DNA from: Chromatiales bacterium
Lineage (GTDB): Bacteria > Pseudomonadota > Gammaproteobacteria > UBA6429
DNA length: 64,000 nucleotides
Direction of reading: 5' to 3'
NCBI GenBank assembly: GCA_027076405.1
Contig: JALTJN010000447.1
Coordinates: 1-64,000 of the forward strand
Within the stretch, counting starts at the first letter, position 1; the number at the start of each line of letters is the position of its first letter. The notes below the pieces were generated by a model, which had not been told where the DNA came from, did no database searches, and was given only the letters and a program-made list of their open reading frames with translations. Below, one piece after another: positions 56,203 through 64,000 of this stretch. Both the position numbers and the translations under genes were made by a program.

Positions 56203-56799
56203 ATGAAAAAAAATAACCTGATTACCATGTTGTTACTGGGCTTGCTGGTAAATACCCCCAATGCATTTGCAGACAAAGCCATTTTTGCGGGTGGTTGTTT
56301 TTGGTGTATGGAGTCTGATTTTGAAAAGCTTGCTGGTGTAACAGATGTTATTTCCGGGTTTACTGGTGGTACTGCTAAAAATCCTACCTATCGTGGAGAT
56401 CATCGCGGGCATTATGAAGCTGTTGAAGTCACTTATGATGCAAGTAAAGTCAGCTACAAGCAGCTATTAGATCATTATTGGGTCAATATTGATCCATTCG
56501 ACAAGCGTGGTCAATTTTGTGATAAAGGCTCGAGTTATTTAAGTGCTATTTTTGTTGCGAATAAAAAACAAAGAGAACTGGCAGAAAAATCACGACAGGA
56601 TGTCGTTAAGCAATTTCCCAACAAAAAAGTTGTTACACCTATTTTAAATGCCGCGACTTTTTATCCTATAAAAGGTGATGAAAGTTATCATCAGAATTAT
56701 TACAAAACACATTCTGTTCGTTACAAATATTACCGATGGCGTTGTGGGCGAGATCAACGATTAAAAGAAATTTGGGGTGATAAGGCAACTCACCAGTAA
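56203..56799 (+). CDS. msrA: Exported peptide methionine sulfoxide reductase MsrA
   Basis: 198 residues. A signal peptide ends near NAFA-DK (about 23). The mature protein begins AIFAGGCFWCMESDFEKL with the catalytic cysteine in GCFWCME, and GDHRGHYEAVEV and YHQNYY complete the S-type reductase. It repairs methionine-S-sulfoxide in envelope proteins. Most MsrA proteins are cytosolic; this one is predicted periplasmic. No MsrB is adjacent. Confidence 0.9.
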   Translation: MKKNNLITMLLLGLLVNTPNAFADKAIFAGGCFWCMESDFEKLAGVTDVISGFTGGTAKNPTYRGDHRGHYEAVEVTYDASKVSYKQLLDHYWVNIDPFDKRGQFCDKGSSYLSAIFVANKKQRELAEKSRQDVVKQFPNKKVVTPILNAATFYPIKGDESYHQNYYKTHSVRYKYYRWRCGRDQRLKEIWGDKATHQ

Positions 56800-56871
56800 A
56801 ACATAGTCAAAATCATAAGCTGTTTATATGGTAGTGTCATTATCTATTAAGAGTAACTAAAAAAATATATT

Positions 56872-57507
56872 ATGAATTTGAATCCAACCTCTGCATTGAT
56901 TGATAACTTATACTGGATAACCGTTATTGCTGTTATTGTTTCCTCTACATCTGGCGTATTAAAGGCAGGCTTTAAACAGTACGATCTATTTGGTGTGATT
57001 ATTATCGCTATCGCAACGGGGCTGGGCGGAGGCTCTTTACGGGATATGTTGCTTGATCGGGAAGTCTTCTGGATTCGGGATCAGAGTTTTTTTATTGCCT
57101 CGCTCATTAGTGCGATCATTATTTTTGTCATCGCCCGGTTAAAAGTTATTTCACCAAAATTTTTCTTAATTCCCGATGCCGCTGGGTTGGCAACATTTGC
57201 TGTGGCGGGCACATTGGTTTCAATGATGAGCGGTGCCCCATGGCTGGTGGCAAGTTTTATGGGGGTGATGACAGGGACGATGGGCGGTATCTTTCGTGAC
57301 ATCTTATGTAATGAAACGCCGGTTGTTTTCCAAAGTTCACTTTATGCAACTGTTTCATGGCTTGGCTCACTGCTTTTTATCGGATTATTATATTCCGGCT
57401 GGGATGTGGCGCTAGCAGCTGTCTTTGCGGGAATGACGATATTCATTGCCAGACTCATTGCCATTCGTTTTGATATCAGCTTGCCAAAATTCAAATTTAA
57501 GACCTAA
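56872..57507 (+). CDS. TRIC-type / UPF0126 (YicG-like) membrane protein
   Basis: 211 residues with about seven hydrophobic helices in two similar halves. Each half has the glycine-rich motif GG(G/I)xxRD (GLGGGSLRDMLL and GTMGGIFRDIL). This is the bacterial trimeric intracellular cation channel family. A cation or amino-acid channel role is proposed for relatives. The gene stands alone ahead of the nirB regulatory region. Confidence 0.85.
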   Translation: MNLNPTSALIDNLYWITVIAVIVSSTSGVLKAGFKQYDLFGVIIIAIATGLGGGSLRDMLLDREVFWIRDQSFFIASLISAIIIFVIARLKVISPKFFLIPDAAGLATFAVAGTLVSMMSGAPWLVASFMGVMTGTMGGIFRDILCNETPVVFQSSLYATVSWLGSLLFIGLLYSGWDVALAAVFAGMTIFIARLIAIRFDISLPKFKFKT

Positions 57508-57558
57508 GTTCTTCACATTATTCAACATTGCTTAAGTAAGGGGCAAGTAGCCTGTATA

Positions 57559-57575
57559 TGCACCAGTATCGTGCA
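57559..57575 (+). promoter_or_regulatory. NtrC-like enhancer site upstream of nirB
   Basis: TGCACCAGTATCGTGCA fits the TGCACY-N5-RGTGCA NtrC form with one mismatch in the inner right half, and the symmetry extends to ATATGCAC...GTGCATAT. It lies about 115 bp upstream of the sigma-54 promoter. The rest of the 250-bp gap between the UPF0126 gene and nirB shows no gene. Confidence 0.72.
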
Positions 57576-57674
57576 TATCTTTTACTGCTCAAATAGCCGG
57601 AAAACCCTCATTCATTAAAAATATATTCTTTATAATCAATAGGATAGCCTCTTGTTTAGCCTTCTCTAATATTC

Positions 57675-57690
57675 TGGCACGCATGTTGCT
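57675..57690 (+). promoter_or_regulatory. Sigma-54 promoter of nirB
   Basis: TGGCACGCATGTTGCT is an exact match to the -24/-12 consensus TGGCACG-N4-TTGCW. Transcription would start near 57702, about 56 bases before the nirB ATG. Confidence 0.9.
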
Positions 57691-57757
57691 CTATGGAAAG
57701 TCAGCTATAATACTTGGTCTGCAAACTGAGACATTTTGAACAATTTTGGAGCATAGG

Positions 57758-60193
57758 ATGAAAGAGAAACTGGTTGTAATTGGCAATGGTATGGCGGGTA
57801 TTCGTACCGTTGAAGAATTGCTAAAAATAGATGATGAACGCTATGATATAACCGTTTTCGGTGCAGAGCCGTACGGAAACTATAACCGTATCATGCTTTC
57901 CCCTGTGCTTGCCGGTGATAAAACCATTGATGAGATCATGTTGAATGATATGCAGTGGTATAAGGATAATAATGTCACTTTGCACAGTGGCAAAGAAGTG
58001 ACAACTATCGATCGTGCAAATAAAAAAGTGATTGCCGATGATGGTACTGAAGAAACATATGATCGCTTATTAATTGCAACAGGCTCAGATCCTTTCATTA
58101 TTCCTGTTCCGGGGAATGATCTTGAAGGTGTTATTTCGTTCCGTGATATTAAAGATGTTGATGCAATGATGGCCGCCGCGAAGGTACACAAGCATGCTGT
58201 TGTCATTGGTGGCGGTTTGCTGGGTCTTGAAGCAGCAAATGGCTTAATGCAGCAAGGTATGAGCGTTACTGTTGTTCATTTAATGGACAAGTTAATGGAG
58301 CGTCAAATGGACGGTCCTGCAGCAGCTATGTTGAAAGAATCACTCGAAGAACGTGGCTTACATTTTTTAATGGAAGCATCAACAGAATCCATTATAGGTA
58401 AAGATCGGGTAGAGAAAGTCCGTTTCAAAGATGGCTCAGAAATTTATGCTGATTTGGTTGTTATGGCTGTAGGCATTAAGCCAAACATTAAACTGGCAAA
58501 AGAAGCCGGTATCCACTGCGAACGTGGCATAGTCGTTAACGATACCCTGCAAACTTATGACCCTTCTATTTATTCTGTCGGTGAATGTGCTCAGCATCGT
58601 GGCATAGCTTATGGTTTAGTTGCTCCTTTATTTGAAATGGCTAAAGTTTGTGCTAATCATTTAGCAAAAATGGGGATTGGTCGCTACGAAGGCACCATGA
58701 CCTCAACCAAGTTAAAAGTAACCGGAATTGATTTATTTTCTGCCGGTGATTTTATTGGTGATGAAACAACCGATGAGCTTGTTTTTCAGGATAAAGCACG
58801 TGGTGTTTACCGCAAGATTGTTGTTAAAGATAACAAGATTCTTGGTGCAGTCATGTATGGCGATACCATTGATGGTACGTGGTACTTCGATCTTATGCGT
58901 GACGAAACAGATATTTCCGAGTTCCGTGAAAGTTTATTATTTGGTCAGGCTCACTTGGGTGATTCGGGGCATGGTGATGATAATCGTGTTGCTGCAATGT
59001 CTGACAATGCAGAAATCTGTGGTTGTAATGGTGTGACGAAAGGTGACATTGTTCAAGCTATTACGGTTAATAAAATTTTTACGCTTGATGAAGTTCGTGC
59101 TCATACTAAAGCATCAAGCTCATGCGGTTCATGTACCGGTTTAGTAGAATCATTAATGTCACACGTATTAGGTGGAGAATTTTCTACTGCACCGCACCTT
59201 AAACCGATGTGTGGTTGTACAGATAAAACTCATGATGAAGTACGTGCAGCAATTGAAAAAAATGAACTTAAATCTGTTCGCACCGTTATGGATACCATGG
59301 AATGGAAAACACCTGATGGTTGTAGTAAATGCCGTCCCGCAATTAACTATTATCTCGTTTGTAAATTCCCTGAATTAAATCTTGATGATGCTCAATCACG
59401 TTTCATCAATGAGCGTGCTCATGCAAATATTCAAGGTGACGGTACTTATTCTGTTATTCCGCGTATGTGGGGTGGTATGACGACACCACAAGAATTACGC
59501 GCAGTTGCCGATGCAGCTGAAAAATTTAATGTTGATACCGTGCATGTCACAGGTGGGCAAAGAATAGGTTTATATGGTTTAAAGAAAGAAGAGTTACCTG
59601 CTATTTGGAAAGATCTGAATGATGCCGGTATGGTTTCCGGACATGCGTATGGTAAAGCATTACGTACAGTTAAGACCTGTGTAGGTAAAGAGTGGTGTCG
59701 ATTTGGAACACAGGATTCTACCGGCCTGGGTATTAAACTTGAACAAATGAGCTGGGGCTCATGGATGCCGCATAAATTTAAAATGGCGGCATCTGGTTGC
59801 CCGCGTAACTGTGCAGAAGCAACAATAAAAGATTACGGTGTTGTTTGTGTTGACTCGGGTTATGAGATTCATGTTGGTGGTAACGGTGGTATTAAAGTAC
59901 GAGCAACTGACTTGTTATGTAATGTTGATACAGAAGAAGAAGTATTGGAATACAGTGCTGCTTATATTCAGTTGTATCGGGAAGAAGCACACTACCTTGA
60001 ACGTACAGCTCCATGGATTGAACGTGTAGGTTTAGCTCATATTAAAGAAGCTTTAATTGATAATCCGGAAAAGCGTAAAGAATTAGCTGAACGCTTTAAA
60101 TTCTCGCAAACATTTATGCAGGATGACCCTTGGGAAGAGCGTGCTAAAGGTGGCGAAGCACATGAATTTACGCCAATTAAAGTGATTGGATAA
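57758..60193 (+). CDS. nirB: Assimilatory nitrite reductase [NAD(P)H] large subunit
   Basis: 811 residues. It reduces nitrite to ammonium in the cytoplasm. The N-terminal FAD/NAD part (about 1-400) has IGNGMAGIRTVEEL and VVIGGGLLGLEAANGL. A BFD-like [2Fe-2S] site is formed by C421, C423, C456 and C459, with a second CGC...CSKC group after it. The sulfite/nitrite reductase domain supplies the [4Fe-4S]-sirohaem ligands C641, C647, C681 and C685. The ATG at 57758 is chosen because GGAG lies 6 bases upstream; the TTG four codons earlier overlaps that site. It is first in the sigma-54-driven nirB-nirD-nasA run. Confidence 0.96.
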   Translation: MKEKLVVIGNGMAGIRTVEELLKIDDERYDITVFGAEPYGNYNRIMLSPVLAGDKTIDEIMLNDMQWYKDNNVTLHSGKEVTTIDRANKKVIADDGTEETYDRLLIATGSDPFIIPVPGNDLEGVISFRDIKDVDAMMAAAKVHKHAVVIGGGLLGLEAANGLMQQGMSVTVVHLMDKLMERQMDGPAAAMLKESLEERGLHFLMEASTESIIGKDRVEKVRFKDGSEIYADLVVMAVGIKPNIKLAKEAGIHCERGIVVNDTLQTYDPSIYSVGECAQHRGIAYGLVAPLFEMAKVCANHLAKMGIGRYEGTMTSTKLKVTGIDLFSAGDFIGDETTDELVFQDKARGVYRKIVVKDNKILGAVMYGDTIDGTWYFDLMRDETDISEFRESLLFGQAHLGDSGHGDDNRVAAMSDNAEICGCNGVTKGDIVQAITVNKIFTLDEVRAHTKASSSCGSCTGLVESLMSHVLGGEFSTAPHLKPMCGCTDKTHDEVRAAIEKNELKSVRTVMDTMEWKTPDGCSKCRPAINYYLVCKFPELNLDDAQSRFINERAHANIQGDGTYSVIPRMWGGMTTPQELRAVADAAEKFNVDTVHVTGGQRIGLYGLKKEELPAIWKDLNDAGMVSGHAYGKALRTVKTCVGKEWCRFGTQDSTGLGIKLEQMSWGSWMPHKFKMAASGCPRNCAEATIKDYGVVCVDSGYEIHVGGNGGIKVRATDLLCNVDTEEEVLEYSAAYIQLYREEAHYLERTAPWIERVGLAHIKEALIDNPEKRKELAERFKFSQTFMQDDPWEERAKGGEAHEFTPIKVIG

Positions 60194-60200
60194 AAAACAT

Positions 60201-60275
60201 TAACCACAAAGGACACTAAGAACACAAAGTTTTCCTTTTTTTGTTAATAGTTTTCTTCGTGACCTTTGTGGTTCA
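60201..60275. repeat. Inverted repeat, CACAAAGG family, copy 4 (nirB-nirD gap)
   Basis: The left arm TAACCACAAAGGACACTAAG continues AACACAAAG. The right arm is CTTCGTGACCTTTGTGGTT. It resembles the leuB-asd element most closely. It lies inside a presumed operon and might affect the NirB:NirD ratio. Confidence 0.75.
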
Positions 60276-60299
60276 AATAATATTATTAAATGGTAAAAG

Positions 60300-60638
60300 A
60301 TGATGAGTGATTGGATTGAAGTTGGAACATTAAACGATATACCTAAGTTAGGCGCACGTGTTGTGAGCCGTAAAGAAGGTGATATTGCTGTATTTAGAAC
60401 AGCAGATGATAAAGTTTTTGCCTTACGTGATAAATGCCCGCATAAAGGTGGTCAACTCTCTCAGGGAATCGTGCTGGGTAATCGTGTTGCCTGTCCATTA
60501 CATGACTGGAAGATTGGCCTTGATAATGGTGTTGCTGTTGCACCCGATGAAGGTTGTGCAGCAAGCTTTCCGATTAAAATGGAAGGCGATAAAATTATGT
60601 TGTCTCTGACACCTAATGAAGGTTGTCCAAACGAATAA
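60300..60638 (+). CDS. nirD: Nitrite reductase small subunit (Rieske type)
   Basis: 112 residues forming one Rieske-like domain. The [2Fe-2S] ligands are complete: C46-x-H48 (CPHKGGQLS) and C65-x2-H68 (CPLHDW). Many enterobacterial NirD proteins lack them, so this one may carry a real cluster and pass electrons. Two adjacent ATG codons (60300 and 60303) are possible starts. It lies 106 bp after nirB. Confidence 0.93.
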   Translation: MMSDWIEVGTLNDIPKLGARVVSRKEGDIAVFRTADDKVFALRDKCPHKGGQLSQGIVLGNRVACPLHDWKIGLDNGVAVAPDEGCAASFPIKMEGDKIMLSLTPNEGCPNE

Positions 60639-60786
60639 ATCATAAGTATTGTCATTCCTTTCAAACAAAGCATATACCGGAATCTATTGATTAAAATCTC
60701 CAGTTTCCGGTGGATTATGCCGGAATAACAAATATCTTAGATTACATGTTAGATGTTTTCGTATCTGCGAATAAAAAGAGATAAAT

Positions 60787-62991
60787 ATGCTGTTCGGTCG
60801 TAAGAAAAAAAATCCCATTAAGATTGCTGATAAAGGTGTTGTTGAGTGGAAGTACGCTGCTTGCGGATATTGTTCCACTGGCTGCTCGATTGAAGTTGGT
60901 TTAAATACTGAAGGTAAAGCTGTGGCCTCACGGGGTGTAGCCGATGCCGATGTTAATCGTGGCAAACTTTGTTTAAAGGGGATTTTTGAGCACGAGCTTT
61001 TTGAGTCAGATGGCCGAGGCTTACAACCCAAGATGCGTGAGCAATGGCATCAGCCATGGCAAACAACAGATTGGGATACGGCTCTTGATAAAGTGCATGA
61101 TGAAATAATTCGCGTGCAGGAAAAATACGGGCCTGATTCATTTGCGGTTATTTCTACCGGTCAAATGTTAACAGAAGAGTTTTATACATTAGGAAAGTTA
61201 ACACGTGGATTAATTGGTACCAATAACTACGATGGAAATACCACCTTATGTATGGCCTCAGCTGTATCCGGCTACAAACGTTCTTTTGGTTCTGATGGAC
61301 CGCCAGGTTGTTATGAAGATTTTGATCATACCGATTGTTTAATAGCATGGGGCTCGAATCTTCCAGAACAGCATCCCATTATTTACTGGCGAATGAAAGA
61401 AGCGCAAGAGAAGCGGGGCTTCACTTTAATTGTTGTTGATCCGCGCGTTACCATGCTTGCGCAAAATGCAGATATACATTTACCCATTACTCCGGGAACT
61501 GATGTTGTTTTACAAAATGCATTGATGCATGTGATTTTAAAAGAAGAACTTGAAGATAAAGCTTATATTGAAGCGAATACCACTGGTATAGATGAAATTC
61601 GTGCCGAAGTCGAAAAGTATGATCCGGTAACTGCATCAAAAATTTGTGGTATTGATGAAGATACCATCCGTAGTGTTGCAAGAACACTTGCTAAAGCGGG
61701 TGCCGCAATGCAAATTTGGACAATGGGTATTAACCAGTCTACACACGGTTCAGATGGTGTTGTGGGGATTAATAATCTTGCATTACTGACTGGTAATGTT
61801 GGTAAGCCCGGCGGAACCAGTCTTTCAATCACCGGACAATGTAATGCCATGGGGACACGAGAATGGTCTTCATGCTCAGGTTTGCCAAACTATCGTCAGT
61901 TAGAAGTGCCGGAGCACCGTGAAGAGATTGCAAAGTTTTGGAATATCGATCCTGAATTCTTTCCAAAGAAGCGCGGATTATTTCAAACTGATATTTATCA
62001 TGCTATTGAGACCGGGCAAATAAAAGGCTTATGGTTGATCGCGACGAACCCTCTGACATCTTTACCCAATAGTGCCCGAGTACGTAAGGCAATGGAGAAG
62101 CTGGAGTTTTGTGCAGTTCAGGATTGTTATGAAGATACTGAAAGCGCCCAATATGCACATGTTTATTTACCAGCCGGAACATGGGCAGAAAAAGAAGGGG
62201 TCATGACAAATACCGAACGACGTATTAGTGTGGTGAAACCGATAATTAAACCACCTGGTGAAGCAAAGCCTGATTTATGGATTTTTAATCGCATGGCGGA
62301 GCGTTTTAATACAAATGGTAATGTGACTTTTCTTGAAAATGCCCCGGATATATTTTTAGAAATGGCCGAGATGTCTAAAGGACGTTTAGCCGATATTTCT
62401 GGTATGAGTCACGAGTTAATTGAAAAACAACGTGGTGTGCAGTGGCCTTATACGGATAAACAATTACAAAAAGGTGAGGCTCCACCAAGTGGTGGTAAGC
62501 GTCTTTATACCGAAGAGGGGACGTTTAGTTATCCAAATGGTAAGGCAAAACTTATTCCATTACCTTTTATTGATAACAATGAAGTCCCTGATGATGAATT
62601 TCCAATCTGGCTTAATACCGGGAGATTAATCGAACATTGGCATGGCCGAACCAAGACTGGAAAGATTGGTAACAATAATAAGTATAGTCCAATTCCGTTT
62701 ATTGAAATTAACCCTGATTTAGCTGCGGAACTCGGTGTGCAACGTGGTGATTATGTACGTCTTGTTTCCCGGCGTTCTGATGCTGTTGTTATGGTTCAGC
62801 CAACTCAACGTGTCCCGATTAATATGATATTTCTGCCATTCCATTTTCATGATTGTGCTAATCGATTGACATTGGGGCTTCTTGATCCTCATTCACGTCA
62901 ACCGGCTTATAAACAATCAGCGGTACGAATTGAAAATATTGCTGATCAACAAGAGGCTGCACGCCTCAGTATGGAAATGCGCAAGTTTTAA
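60787..62991 (+). CDS. nasA: Assimilatory-type nitrate reductase catalytic subunit (NasA-like)
   Basis: 734 residues, a Mo-bisMGD oxidoreductase. The [4Fe-4S] site is C26, C29, C33 and C62 (ACGYCSTGC ... GKLCLKG). The Mo ligand is C155 in GNTTLCMASAV, as in Nas/Nap enzymes. There is no Tat signal, so it is cytoplasmic. It lacks the C-terminal BFD [2Fe-2S] domain of Klebsiella NasA. It follows nirBD and is followed after 9 bp by a ferredoxin/DmsC-like fusion gene, which suggests membrane quinol as donor. Formate dehydrogenase or another oxidoreductase is the alternative, but the nirBD-narK-NtrC context favours nitrate. Confidence 0.85.
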   Translation: MLFGRKKKNPIKIADKGVVEWKYAACGYCSTGCSIEVGLNTEGKAVASRGVADADVNRGKLCLKGIFEHELFESDGRGLQPKMREQWHQPWQTTDWDTALDKVHDEIIRVQEKYGPDSFAVISTGQMLTEEFYTLGKLTRGLIGTNNYDGNTTLCMASAVSGYKRSFGSDGPPGCYEDFDHTDCLIAWGSNLPEQHPIIYWRMKEAQEKRGFTLIVVDPRVTMLAQNADIHLPITPGTDVVLQNALMHVILKEELEDKAYIEANTTGIDEIRAEVEKYDPVTASKICGIDEDTIRSVARTLAKAGAAMQIWTMGINQSTHGSDGVVGINNLALLTGNVGKPGGTSLSITGQCNAMGTREWSSCSGLPNYRQLEVPEHREEIAKFWNIDPEFFPKKRGLFQTDIYHAIETGQIKGLWLIATNPLTSLPNSARVRKAMEKLEFCAVQDCYEDTESAQYAHVYLPAGTWAEKEGVMTNTERRISVVKPIIKPPGEAKPDLWIFNRMAERFNTNGNVTFLENAPDIFLEMAEMSKGRLADISGMSHELIEKQRGVQWPYTDKQLQKGEAPPSGGKRLYTEEGTFSYPNGKAKLIPLPFIDNNEVPDDEFPIWLNTGRLIEHWHGRTKTGKIGNNNKYSPIPFIEINPDLAAELGVQRGDYVRLVSRRSDAVVMVQPTQRVPINMIFLPFHFHDCANRLTLGLLDPHSRQPAYKQSAVRIENIADQQEAARLSMEMRKF

Positions 62992-63000
62992 GGAAACACT

Positions 63001-64000
63001 ATGTTTGAAGTACGTGACAATGAACCCGACTACGCTCTATTAAACGATCCAAGCAGTAAAAGTCGTAATTGCTATGACCATCCAATTGATACTGTTGCAG
63101 AAGGGGATGCATTGTATGGTAAAAGTTTAAATATCAATGGTGATAATGCTGTTGGCGATAACCCTAATCGTTATAAGCAACATGGTTTTTATTTTAATGC
63201 AGATAACTGCATTGCCTGTCATGCTTGCGAAGCAGCGTGCAGTGAAAAAAATGATAACCCGGCTCATATTGCTTTTCGCTCCGTTGGTTTTATTGAAGGT
63301 GGTACGTATCCAGCTTATCAACGTTTGAATATTTCTATGGCATGTAATCATTGTGACAATCCGGTATGTTTAAAAGGTTGTCCAACGCGTGCCTATACCA
63401 AGTTTGCTGAGTACGGCGCTGTTTTACAGGATCCGGATATTTGTTTCGGCTGTGGTTACTGTACATGGGTTTGTCCATACAATGCTCCCCAGCTTGATCC
63501 GGTTAAAGGTCAGGTAACAAAATGTAATATGTGTGTTGATCGTCTTGAAGTCGGCTTAAAGCCCGCTTGCGTATCTGCTTGTTTAGGCAAGGCTTTAGAC
63601 TTTGGTGTGATTGAAAATATTCCTGAAGGCCGAACTCAAGCTAAAACTGAGATACCGGGTTTTCCACGTACTGATATTACACATCCGAATATACGATTCC
63701 AGCAGACCCGAACGAGTCAGCGCGATATGGTTCGAGTAGATAGCACCTCTTTGAAATATCATAGGGATGATAGTAATGGAAGTTTTCAGCCTGAACTAGA
63801 TCCCAAGAATAAAGCGAAACGTGAATGGAATTTAAAAAAATTACTTTCGTCTCATGAAAATGCACACATTATTTTCACATTAACATCACAATCAGTTATC
63901 GGTGCTTTTTTGTTATTAATGTTTGGAGCAGATATCGGTGTAGAAAATATTGCGAATAGCTTTACCACTTCATTCTTGCCGGTTTTTGCCAGCTTATTTG
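63001..64000 (+). CDS. DmsB-DmsC-like fusion: four-cluster ferredoxin plus membrane anchor (3' end cut by window)
   Basis: At least 333 residues, with no stop before the window end. Four cysteine groups for [4Fe-4S] clusters are complete: C70/73/76/80, C115/118/123/127, C148/151/154/158 and C175/178/190/194, the DmsB pattern. After a linker of about 90 residues the sequence turns hydrophobic from about residue 293 (HIIFTLTSQSVIGAFLLLMFGAD), resembling the start of a DmsC-type quinol-oxidising anchor. In E. coli DMSO reductase these are separate proteins. AGGA precedes the ATG, 9 bp after nasA. It should carry electrons from quinol to the NasA-like subunit on the cytoplasmic side. Confidence 0.85.
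   Translation, partial: MFEVRDNEPDYALLNDPSSKSRNCYDHPIDTVAEGDALYGKSLNINGDNAVGDNPNRYKQHGFYFNADNCIACHACEAACSEKNDNPAHIAFRSVGFIEGGTYPAYQRLNISMACNHCDNPVCLKGCPTRAYTKFAEYGAVLQDPDICFGCGYCTWVCPYNAPQLDPVKGQVTKCNMCVDRLEVGLKPACVSACLGKALDFGVIENIPEGRTQAKTEIPGFPRTDITHPNIRFQQTRTSQRDMVRVDSTSLKYHRDDSNGSFQPELDPKNKAKREWNLKKLLSSHENAHIIFTLTSQSVIGAFLLLMFGADIGVENIANSFTTSFLPVFASLF

Noticed and set aside
60787..62991. Periplasmic NapA or formate dehydrogenase reading of the molybdoenzyme
   Set aside because: There is no Tat signal, the Mo ligand is cysteine (no selenocysteine-type stop), and the neighbours are nirB, nirD and narK under sigma-54/NtrC-like control.

Overview
The window is a 64 kb piece of an AT-rich gammaproteobacterial chromosome. 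The order leuC-leuD-leuB-asd-usg-fimV-truA ... trpF-(trpBA)-accD-folC-dedD-cvpA-purF-metZ is the one I know from Pseudomonas-type genomes. No genus can be named from sequence alone; I infer a free-living aquatic bacterium that assimilates nitrate and handles reduced sulfur. I saw no tRNA, rRNA, insertion sequence, integrase, phage gene or CRISPR array.

Layout. 1-10 kb holds housekeeping genes: a pentapeptide-repeat membrane protein, mogA, prmB, hemN, a GGDEF/EAL protein, aroC, an MFS carrier and a malate:quinone oxidoreductase-like flavoprotein. 10-21.8 kb holds a BON lipoprotein, a response regulator, a LysR regulator divergent from leuC, then leuCDB, asd, usg, fimV and truA. 21.8-40.2 kb is about 18.5 kb of accessory genes inserted between truA and trpF: an ankyrin protein with a YeeE/YedE half-transporter pair, a CPA2 antiporter, an RND pump with TolC partner (no adaptor) flanked by small CxxCH cytochromes and a TetR regulator, a lipid kinase, a rhomboid protease, a VTT-domain protein, a sulfur operon (small repeat protein, full-length YeeE/YedE, Tat-exported PCO/ADO-type thiol dioxygenase, exported rhodanese) and a K+-independent H+-pyrophosphatase. 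40.2-50.7 kb resumes the conserved cluster trpF-trpB-trpA-accD-folC-dedD-cvpA-purF-metZ plus an EAL-HDOD protein. 50.8-64 kb is largely nitrate assimilation: an rluA-like gene, a PP2C/Ser-Thr kinase fusion, narK, several small genes, then nirB-nirD-nasA and a DmsB-DmsC-like fusion cut by the window end.

Regulation that can be read from the DNA is unusually clear. A perfect FNR-type box lies ahead of the sulfur operon and a near-perfect one between hppA and trpF. Sigma-54 promoters with NtrC-like palindromes upstream stand before both narK and nirB, tying nitrate uptake and reduction to nitrogen limitation. A SAM-II riboswitch precedes metZ. Intergenic spaces carry three kinds of palindromic repeat: a REP-like pair around leuD, four CACAGAGG/CACAAAGG-type inverted repeats, and a 174-bp MITE-like element before purF.

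The most promising candidate for an undescribed system is the FNR-box sulfur operon at 34.65-37.87 kb. Second is the assimilatory-type nitrate reductase paired with a fused, membrane-anchored DmsBC-like partner, which suggests quinol rather than NADH or ferredoxin as electron donor.
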